From Lophium mytilinum (taxonomy: Eukaryota; Ascomycota; Dothideomycetes; Mytilinidiales; Mytilinidiaceae): DNA of 64,000 bases. Below, piece by piece: positions 54,333 through 62,545 of this stretch. The position numbers were made by a program, and so were the translations under genes. The notes under the pieces are model-generated. The model made no database searches. It was given only the letters and a program-made list of their open reading frames with translations, and was not told the DNA's origin. How positions within the stretch are numbered: position 1 is the stretch's first letter; the number at the start of each line of letters is the position of its first letter. The stretch is taken from NCBI GenBank assembly GCA_010093605.1, contig MU004182.1, forward strand, positions 591,032 through 655,031, read 5' to 3'.

Positions 54333-55163
54333 ATGCTGCATAGCTTGAAATTCGAGGAATACAAGGATGCCTTTCGCTATCTCACTCTCCGACGAGAAAA
54401 TGGTATCCTCGAGGTTAGAATGCATTACAATGACGGTCCAGCCAAATGGTCGGGATATGATGTGTCTCTGCACTCAGAACTTCCGGAGCTGTTTCAATGC
54501 GTCACCAAGGACCCTGAAAACAAAATTATGATCTTTACCGGCACCGGACACGAGTTCCTCGCGGAATGGGATCGAACCGATGAGACTGAGGTCCTTGTCT
54601 CACCACAACAATGGCATCGACTTTACAAGGATGGGAAAGAGCTCATTCACTGGTTCTTGGACATTGAAATCCCCATCATTGCCGCGGTGAATGGAAAGTG
54701 TTTCATTCATCCTGAGCTACCAACTCTCTGTGACGTTGTGATTGCCTCAGAGACTTCGGTTTTTGCGGACAAAGCACACTTGACGGACACCCGGGCCGTT
54801 CCTGGAGATGGATCACACGTTTGGTGGCCGATGCTGCTTGGACCCAATCGCGGCCGCTCATTTCTCATTCTCGGAGAAGAGATCCCAGCAGCAGAAGCAA
54901 AGACACTCGGGTTTGTGGCTGAAGTTGTCCCCCAGGATGCTGTGTTGGATCGTGCTTGGGAAATTGCTCGCACACTCATCACCCACGACCCTCTGGTGCT
55001 GAAGTACACCCGGATCTCCCTGACCCAGCATATGAAACGGCGGTTCCTCGACGACCTAGGCTACGGCTTGGCACTTGAAGGATTGGGCATTTTGTCTCTG
55101 GCACAGAACGCATCGAAGAGCAAAGGATGGAGCTTTAGCTTACCAAGTGGAACATCGGGATAA
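54333..55163 (+). CDS. Crotonase-family beta-diketone hydrolase, 6-oxocamphor hydrolase-like
   Basis: A single-exon 276-residue crotonase-superfamily protein. It resembles Rhodococcus 6-oxocamphor hydrolase (as I recall its sequence) along most of its length: IMIFTGTGHEF, the WHRLYKDGKEL region, IEIPIIAAVNG, DVVIASETSVF, AVPGDGSHVWWP, LLGPNRGR and the LILGEE end of that block. The catalytic His/Asp pair of that enzyme (His145, Asp154) corresponds to His149 in FADKAHL and Asp159 in PGDG. 6-Oxocamphor hydrolase cleaves the C-C bond of a bicyclic beta-diketone by a retro-Claisen reaction, without CoA. Ordinary enoyl-CoA hydratase glutamates are not evident. If right, the cluster builds and cleaves a cyclic 1,3-diketone. 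No targeting signal is seen. Confidence 0.85.
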   Translation: MLHSLKFEEYKDAFRYLTLRRENGILEVRMHYNDGPAKWSGYDVSLHSELPELFQCVTKDPENKIMIFTGTGHEFLAEWDRTDETEVLVSPQQWHRLYKDGKELIHWFLDIEIPIIAAVNGKCFIHPELPTLCDVVIASETSVFADKAHLTDTRAVPGDGSHVWWPMLLGPNRGRSFLILGEEIPAAEAKTLGFVAEVVPQDAVLDRAWEIARTLITHDPLVLKYTRISLTQHMKRRFLDDLGYGLALEGLGILSLAQNASKSKGWSFSLPSGTSG

Positions 55164-55649
55164 TGAATACCACTTTGACAAAGCCATTTACATAAGACGG
55201 AAAGATCTGCTGGTTCTCTTGATATCTGTTCCTTTGCTGTTTCATCTTGGTCGAATGACTGTTCCTGGGCACTTGTGTGGGTATTCAGGGTTGTGGGACA
55301 CTATCGACTGACTTTTTTCTTCGCAGCTGCCACCAGCAGCAAATAAAACTGTACATTATGATGGAACATCCTATTTCTCTATAAGCTATGCATATTTCCG
55401 ACACCGTAAACCTACTTGACGAAGGCCCCATGTCCTTTCCAGACTATCCTCGTATCTCATCATTCATCAAGCAAGCGGAGGTAGATCCCCCAGCCTGGTA
55501 ATATAGAGAATTCTCATATTTCATAGGTTTCACGGACGGGAAATTGGCGTTGTCCAATGTTTTCAGTAAACTGCGTTGCCAGTAGGGTATCAGTGAACTG
55601 ATTGCCTTGTTCTTGTCTTCTTCGCTGTACATACTACTCGGCGGCACAT
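55164..55649. other. Region between convergent 3' ends
   Basis: 486 bp between the hydrolase stop and the NmrA-like stop on the other strand. It contains a caataaaac-like word near 55340 consistent with 3' end formation. No gene supported. Confidence 0.45.
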
Positions 55650-56793
55650 CTAAGAGCTTGCGTATAGTTTTTGAAGCACGTCCTTCACCGTCAACGGCTT
55701 AATCTCCGGAAACTCTGCGTTCAGATCCAGACTTCCTTGTTCTGGGTGCAAATTGAACGCTCCTCCATCAAACCATAGACCGAACACCGCGAAAACGAAC
55801 TGGAGTTGCTCCTTGGGGAAATATGGGTAGACTGGGACATGTGCAGGAAGCTCCGTAATCTGTCCCTTCTGAAGTGACTCAATTGAGTCGTACTGGACGT
55901 TGAACTTGACCCCTAGATTATGGCAACAGCTATTAATAAAGGCATCACCCAGGATCTGGAATGGATTCTTCAAGGGCTCTTTCTGGCTTACCTTTGGTCT
56001 TCTCCGCCAGAGCAACGAAATCATTCCAAGTGATTTTGTCACCAATCGTGTAGCTATCAGGCTTCCACTTGGCAATGTCGAGGAGCTTGGAGACATAGCG
56101 AGCGACATCTGTCGTGTGGGTGAATGCGACGGGAGTATTTCCCTCACCCGGGATACCAGCGGTGTTGTTGTTGAGATCGAGCACTATAGTAGTGGGCTGA
56201 AGAAACGACTCTATCTTCGGTATTCCGAAGTAGTCCAAGAAGAAGCCACAGTTGACTCGGGTGTGTTCAAGGGTGGACTTCTTGAGCTTGGACAGCACCT
56301 CAAGTTTCAAGCCGGCTGGTGGAAACAGCTGTCCCTGTCTAACAGCAAAGGCTTCATGAGCACAGGCGGCGTCACTTCACCATAGAGGAAAAAGGTGGCA
56401 AAAGGGCACTCACTCTTCCGTATACGCTATTCCCCAGGAGCTTGGTATGAATCTCTTTGTGTACGAAGAGGCCTCAGCGGCCGAGACCAAGTTGATCTCA
56501 GCTTCGTTGGAGGTGAGCACAGCAAGAGTCGAGATAACAGTCTCGATGCCGTGGGATTTGAGTACATCTTCCAAAGATGCTGTATCCGTATAGTCGACTT
56601 GTACTACAGGAGCGCCTTGTACACTTTCCGCCGACGACTGTGCATTTTATCAGTGCGCCGAACCATGTCTTATCAGGATAGCATTCTATACCTTTCTGCT
56701 CAAGATCACAACCTTTTTCCCATCTGCAACGAGAGCCTGGACAATGGCTCGTCCGATTCCACCAGTGCCACCAGCCACCGCAATGGTCGCCAT
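55650..56793 (-). CDS. NmrA-like NAD(P)-binding protein (atypical SDR)
   Basis: Four exons on the minus strand, 56793-56692, 56637-56414, 56338-55992 and 55912-55650, give 311 residues. The N-terminus IAVAGGTGGIGRAIVQAL is the nucleotide-binding motif of NmrA/isoflavone-reductase-like atypical SDRs, followed by VVQVDYTD and TVISTLAV. RFIPSSWG is the family's second signature, and VAFTHTTDVARYV its third. No classical YxxxK is expected. Relatives are phenylcoumaran benzylic ether reductase-like reductases or redox sensors; here a reductase of a cluster intermediate is plausible but unproven. The intron 2 acceptor must be the first AG (GCTGTTAG) to keep frame. Unusually, it faces a 1.8-kb region before BVMO 3. 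Confidence 0.82.
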
Positions 56794-58597
56794 TTCCGCT
56801 TTGTTTTCTAACTGATCGAGGATGAAATATCTGTATCTCTTTCTCTCACGCTTTCGTTAGTGACTTTGAGTAGGTACTTTCCGAGAGAGGGCGTTTAAAG
56901 CTGCAGTAAATATGGACTTGTTGGCAAGTGAGCAAAATGGCTAGCCTATGGTGTGATTTGCAATACACTCTGTGCCGTTCGAATCTTTTCCTACGCTCGC
57001 CGGCGAATGCTGGGTGCGTCAAGCACCCGCGCGGCCATTTCAGGGTTTCGGGTCGGAAGACACTGTAAAAACCCGTTTGGTGGACCGTATGGCCAGCAAT
57101 GGCGGATGATCATCGTATCACGTGAGTACCACTCCAGTCGCTGCAAGCGCACATGCTAGAGTTGCTGACCCAGATTCTTTTCCCATATGCAGTACCACAG
57201 AAGTGTCACACATAGAAGCTAGTTGAAATCGCGTAACTGGCCAGCCTGATCAGAGTTCTTGGTGTTATAATCTCTTCATCACTCCGACGCATCAACATGC
57301 GTAATATCTTCTTCTTGACGAAAGTCAGTTCCATCGTCCGTGCCGTACTTGGCGTTGAAACGGAGACTTTCAAGCGTTTCAAGTTTTCGTGGATGTATTC
57401 GTCCAATGTACTGACCTCTTCGCCAGAGTGGTAAGTGAGTGTGAGCGATGCTCGTAACCACGACGAAGGACCTGAAAGAGGCTCTCGATGCCGCACTTGA
57501 TGCGTTCAAAACCTAAAGTCAGATTCCACTCGGAAGGAAGGCGTAAATGCACTGGAACAGTTCTCATGCTTGGGTATTTTGTATTTGTGGTTTGCCTACG
57601 ACTCAGCCGGGACTGGCCTGGAAACCTCATTTAACTCCTTTCATAAAGTTCCCGGAAACAAGATATACCTCAAGATTCGCTGATAGTGAAATCAATCGTG
57701 AGTTTGAAGCTACCTAAAAGCAAGTCGAAATGCACCAACGAGAGATCTCTACACTAACGCCAATACGATCGGTGCCGCTTTCACAGATCTCCCTATAAGC
57801 TCTCCTGGGGATCATAGTCACGCCGTCACCTTTCACTCACGCTCTATGCTGTCCATACAACCGTGGATAGATATGATTGAAGCCATGAAGCGTGTTAATG
57901 CCTCCTTGATGGCCCTTGGTGCGAGCGTCTGGTGCAAGGACATAAAACGAGCGAATGGGAAGGCCAGTCAATTGAATGCAGGATACTTTTTCATTAATCG
58001 CGCGGAAACGCTGAAGATTCGTGCTCCCTTTGGCGAGTTCAAAACAATCAAAGCTCATGGCAGCGAATAACCCAATTTTTGGGGAAACAGAGCCTAGACG
58101 AGATTGCGAAGATCGATAACGAGCTTAGGTTTTTCCAAGCTGGACGAGAGAAAGTCAAGAGTGACCTTGCGCGTACTCCTAGCTGGCGCTGTGAGTTCTT
58201 GATTGGGAACTGAGTAGCTGTACCAATTTTTTCCGAACAATCCGTTCATGTTCGTCCATCCGGCTCGATAGGCGCAATGCCGTGCCGAGAAATCTGACCC
58301 TTGTCCACCACTGGCATCGTCTTCGCAACAGCTCATCCGGCTTCGGCACATGTTCCGGCAACTTGCGTTACATCTTGCTGACCAGTGGATGACAAGGTGG
58401 CACCCCGATCTGGTCTCTCCTAGCGTCCCATATGCACTCCGGTCTTACAGTGAAAGGTACTCCGGAGGAAGTTGCATGCAACACTGATAAAACCTCTCAG
58501 GGTGACATTACTACCAGCCTAGAGTTCTGCCACCTGCCTGCTTTCTGGTCTTGTAAGATTGATTCTAGTCGGTATCCATCTTCCTTCTATCAAGAAA
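56794..58597. promoter_or_regulatory. Long divergent intergenic region between NmrA-like and BVMO 3 genes
   Basis: 1.8 kb without a supported gene, the longest gap inside the enzyme cluster. Several minus-strand frames with ATG starts (57630-57379, 57496-57206, 58058-57837) are short and overlap in different frames, which may be remains of a decayed gene, but I recognise no family. No CGGATAA word is seen. The ends must hold the two promoters. Confidence 0.45.
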
Positions 58598-60850
58598 ATG
58601 GGCTCCATTCCTCCCAGTGAGCTGCGAGTGCCGTCTAATCCGGGGGAGCGGGCCATCAATGACTATCGCCCGATCAAGGCCATATGCATTGGTGCTGGTA
58701 TGAGTGGTATAACTGCAGGCTGCATGCTTCCACAGAAAATCCCTAATTTAGAGCTCGTCATATACGAGAAGAACGACGATGTCGGCGGGGGGTGGTACGA
58801 GAACCAGTGAGTCGAAAGCCAAAAATGGTCATGGCTATTCTTGACTGACCAGACACTCAGTTATCCTGGAGTACAGCCTGGTAAGAGCGACATCGTCCCA
58901 CACGCGTTCAGTTCGCGTATCGAGCATTGACTGATGCGAGCAAGATTTGACGCCGCATACGTACCAATACACATTTGCCAGCAATCCTCGCTGGAGCCGG
59001 TTCTACCCTCCTGGACGCGAATTCGAGCATTATCTGAAGGTGGTAGCGAAGAGATTTGGGGTTTATGATCGGACCAAGTTCCGCCACAAGTTTTTGACCG
59101 CGAGATGGATCGAGGATGATGGGCAATGGGAGGTGGAGGTTCTTCGTCTCGACGACAACGTCGTGAGTCAAATCAATCTCCAGTCTCAACGCTTGTCCAA
59201 AGCAGCAGACTGATGTTTCTTTCTCCATCTAGGTGGTCAGAGACCGGGCAGAGGTTCTCATCAGGTGTATGGGTCTGGTGAATGACTGGAGATTTCCCGA
59301 CATCCCAGGGCGACAAGATTACCAGGGCAAAATGATACACACGGCTAGATGGGATGACTCGTATGATGTCACTGGAAAGCGGGTGGCAGTCATCGGCTAT
59401 GGTGCCACTGGGGTTCAGATCATGCCGGCAATCCAGCCCTTAGTCAAGTCTGTCGACCACTACGTACGCGGTCCATTCTGGATAGCGCCGGCCGGCGGAA
59501 CGGCGATGGAGGAAATTCTCGAACGTGGAGAGCGGTTGAACTGTAAGTGTTTCCGCCCCCCTTATGGTCGTCGCGCAGCCTTCGATTGACCAAATGTGAA
59601 AAGTCGATCATCCGGCCGAGGAAATCGAGAAATTCTCCGAAAAGCCACTCACGTACTTGACCTATCGCAAAAAGATCGAACATCTGTGTAACGGGTATCA
59701 AGCCGGGTTGATGAGGGACACTGAGGCTCATGCGCAGCTCCACGCCATAATTGAGGCCAACATGAAAGCGACGTTGGCGCCAAAAGAGGGCTATTTTGAA
59801 CTCCTAAAACCTGAATACGAGGTCGGTTGTCGCCGGTTGGTCATGGGTCAGCGTTGGATGGAAGCGCTCGTTCAACCCAACGCCACTCTCTTCAAATGCG
59901 ATATTGCTCGCTTCACCAAGGAGGGAATCGAGCACCCGGATGGAACCATTCGAGAATATGATGCCATCATATGTGCGACCGGCTTTGACACGTAAGCAAA
60001 ACCACCAAAGACTAGCAAGCACGCTTTTCATTACGTTCATGAGCACGGCTGACAAGGATTTGCAAAGTAAACTCGACAACGCGAATACTCCGATTCTTGG
60101 ACAAGGTGGCATCACACTCGCCGAACAATGGGATCCCGAACCCGTCGCGTATCTCTCTGTTGCGGTGCCAAAGTTCCCCAACATGTTCCAGCTATTCGGC
60201 CCCAATTCGGCCCCAGTGGCTGGCTCAATCTGCCATACAATGGAGGGCGCTTGTGGCTTTGTTATTAAATCAATTTTGAAGCTCCAGCAAGAATATCTCA
60301 AGTCCATTGTCGTCAGGTTAGTTGGCCGTAGTTGTTTTCTGCATTCCTTTCTCTTTCCGCCGCCTTCTCTACTACTACCTTGTGGAACTGTTTCTAACGA
60401 GAGTGCGATTGTAGCCCAAGAGCGGCGCAAGACTGGATGAACCAGGTCGACTACTGGACCAGTAAAACTGTCATTTCAGGGACGGTGAGTAACGCAATGC
60501 GAAGCGTATTTCATTATCTGTCTAGTATGTGGAATGATGCCTGCTTCTAACACAAAGGATTTTGCCAGTGTCGTACATGGTTCAAGCGGAACATCGAGAA
60601 AGGTCGATCCATTATCAACTGGCCAGGCTCGGCCATGCATGCCTACCGTGCATGGAGCAACCCTCGATGGGAAGATTTTGAATACGAGTCGTGGCTGCCA
60701 GAAGGCCAATCACTGCGTTGGATGGGGAACGGCATGACCTACTCTGAACAGCATGGAACTGATACCACCGATTACATGTCATTCACCGATGAAGCGACTG
60801 TTCTTACGGAAGAAGACTTCAAGGCTGTTGAGGACAAACTCACCAAGTGA
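58598..60850 (+). CDS. Type I Baeyer-Villiger monooxygenase (BVMO 3)
   Basis: Eight exons, 58598-58806, 58861-58880, 58945-59162, 59233-59542, 59604-59991, 60068-60316, 60415-60484 and 60569-60850, give 581 residues. Exon 2 is a 20-base micro-exon coding the centre of NHYPGVQPD. FAD motif CIGAGMSGITAG near 29-40; GGGWYENHYPG; fingerprint YQGKMIHTARWD with Tyr for the usual Phe; NADPH motif VIGYGATGVQIMP; ATGFDT at the exon 5/6 junction. It should form esters or lactones from ketones. Compared with BVMO 2 it lacks the N-terminal extension and is a different subfamily, so the two may act on different ketones of one pathway. The start at 58598 has the usual short polar leader; an upstream in-frame ATT/ATG-free stretch to 58559 is not used. 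Confidence 0.85.
58861..58880 (+). other. 20-base micro-exon of BVMO 3
   Basis: Flanked by CTCAG acceptor (58859-58860) and GTAAGAG donor (58881). It supplies the conserved YPGV of the BVMO FAD domain; skipping it would shift the frame. Micro-exons this small are uncommon in filamentous fungi. Confidence 0.75.
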
Positions 60851-61350
60851 GTGAGTGCAGAGAGAAGGACTGGTTTTCGGAACTAACTGGCATTCTGCTA
60901 CGAGTGATCGGTCGCGATAACTCACGGTATCGATGGAGGAGATCACATCTGAGAACATAGATAGAGGGGTTTATCGGATGATTCATACTGCTAGAATTTC
61001 TTCTTTGGGGGTTGCCCCTTGTTGGGTACTATGTGTCATTTTAACAGTTCACTCTTCTATTAGTTTGATTTCAAATGAGCATGACTGGTCAAGTCGGCAC
61101 GACATAGCGTTGTGCCAAGATTCTCTCTCATAGCAAATAAGAGTGACACTGTGATATGAAAGAAGTCGTCTATATCGGCGGTTTCCTTACATATGACCCT
61201 AGACTTATTCTTCGAGAATTAAGACCGGCGTCCATACATATACGCTATGTCTCTGAATTCGAACCTCGGTCTTCAATTGGGAAAGACACAGGGATTCTTC
61301 CATAGCTTTGAAGTAGAGGAGTGTCATTCATGTTGCGCAATATGTCATTC
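60851..61350. other. Region between convergent 3' ends
   Basis: 500 bp between the BVMO 3 stop and the SnoaL-like stop on the minus strand. AT-richer than its surroundings. No gene supported. Confidence 0.45.
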
Positions 61351-61995
61351 TTACTCTTCCTGCAGCAACTTCATGAGTGGGCCAGAGTCCTAGACATTGT
61401 TGAGATTGCTTAGCTACCCGGCCAATTTTGCAAAGGAGAAGATAAGGAAGAATGGAGTGCTGAACATACCCCCCAGACTTGGAAATGTTTCATCTTGAGG
61501 TTGGACGATTTGATATCCTCAAATATGATTCGACTGAGAAAATTCCCTTCCAGGTGTTTGCCGTTGACAAGGCCCATTTTGGCGAGGCCAATGTTCAAAA
61601 GATCAGAAGCATCCTCAGTACAGGTATACACCTTGAGAATCTTATGCTGTCTCTCTGAAACAACTTTCCAGGCCGCGATGCGCGAGACCTTGATTTCTGT
61701 GAGCCATACAAATTTAGCACTGCTGCATAAACATCAACGTTCTTTGGAAGAAGAGACTGAGACCCAAAAGGTAATGTGAAAAATAAATCTGCACACCTTC
61801 CGATCCCACATATGTTCCTCCTGATAGTATAAAGGTTGCCGTGGGTGTGAAGAAGTCAGCTGCCAGCTTGGCCCCAGCATCGGGGGTATTGTTATCCATG
61901 ACCACGAAGAAATCATCGAGGAACTTCTTGACAGTCGAGGGCACGGTGGTCGACGAGGGCCACTCCGTGTCTGAGGTGGCGAAATCGGTCGTCAT
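61351..61995 (-). CDS. SnoaL-like / NTF2-fold protein
   Basis: Three exons on the minus strand, 61995-61797, 61696-61470 and 61389-61351, give 154 residues, normal for the family. The N-terminal helix VKKFLDDFFVVMDN and FFTPTATFILSGGTYVG are typical of the SnoaL/NTF2-like cone, with IAAWKVVSERQHKILKVYT and MKHFQVWGDSGPLMKLL after splicing. The fold includes polyketide cyclases, limonene-1,2-epoxide hydrolase and ketosteroid isomerase, but many fungal members are non-catalytic. A role in isomerising or hydrolysing a cyclic intermediate is possible; I do not see a decisive active site. Divergent from flavoprotein 4. The ATG at 61995 is preferred to an in-frame GTG at 62046. Confidence 0.78.
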
Positions 61996-62545
61996 ACTGA
62001 CAGCAGTCACTATATAAGCAGACCAGTAGGTGCGAGACGTAGACACAAGTATACGAGAGAAAGTAACGCTATTGCAGCGAATATGAATATATCTTTGTAG
62101 CGTACCGCACGTCTAGGGTTCTACGCGGTCTATTTATCGCTAAAATGACATCAGTAGCTCCCTGGCGACGAGCTCCCAAAAAATCAGTGGTCCTCATTGA
62201 TGTTTCAGCTTCCCGCCCACCTTCCTTGGGGGGTACCGGAACGGGACTCTAATATGTCATATGAGAAAGAGGGAAGAGCAGACTGCGACAATCCGGATAA
62301 ACTTGCGTCCCGTAGATCCCAACGAGGCTGGAAAGCCTGAAGTTGCTGATCTCGGCATTCCTTCTCTGAGTTCGCGCTGTCACAGGATGGATGCCCCGGA
62401 TACGTCTCTTCGTTTGTTCATTGGGCTAGGCTCCTTCCAATCCCCTCAATCTAGATTATAATATGAAATGATCGCCCCAGGCCCAGCCCCGTCCCAACCG
62501 AAATTTTGATCCGTCTCTTTTCGCACTCCAAACAGTAACTGGACC
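61996..62545. promoter_or_regulatory. Bidirectional promoter of the SnoaL-like and flavoprotein 4 genes
   Basis: 550 bp between starts at 61995 (minus) and 62546 (plus). CGGATAA at 62294-62300; a TATA-like tatataag lies about 20-25 bp inside the minus-strand side (near 62011). Also a short palindrome-like ccttggggggtacc near 62221. Confidence 0.55.

Noticed and set aside
57206-58351. A gene or pseudogene on the minus strand between NmrA-like and BVMO 3
   Set aside because: Three or four short frames in different phases, no domain recognised and no convincing splice joins; reported only as an unexplained gap.
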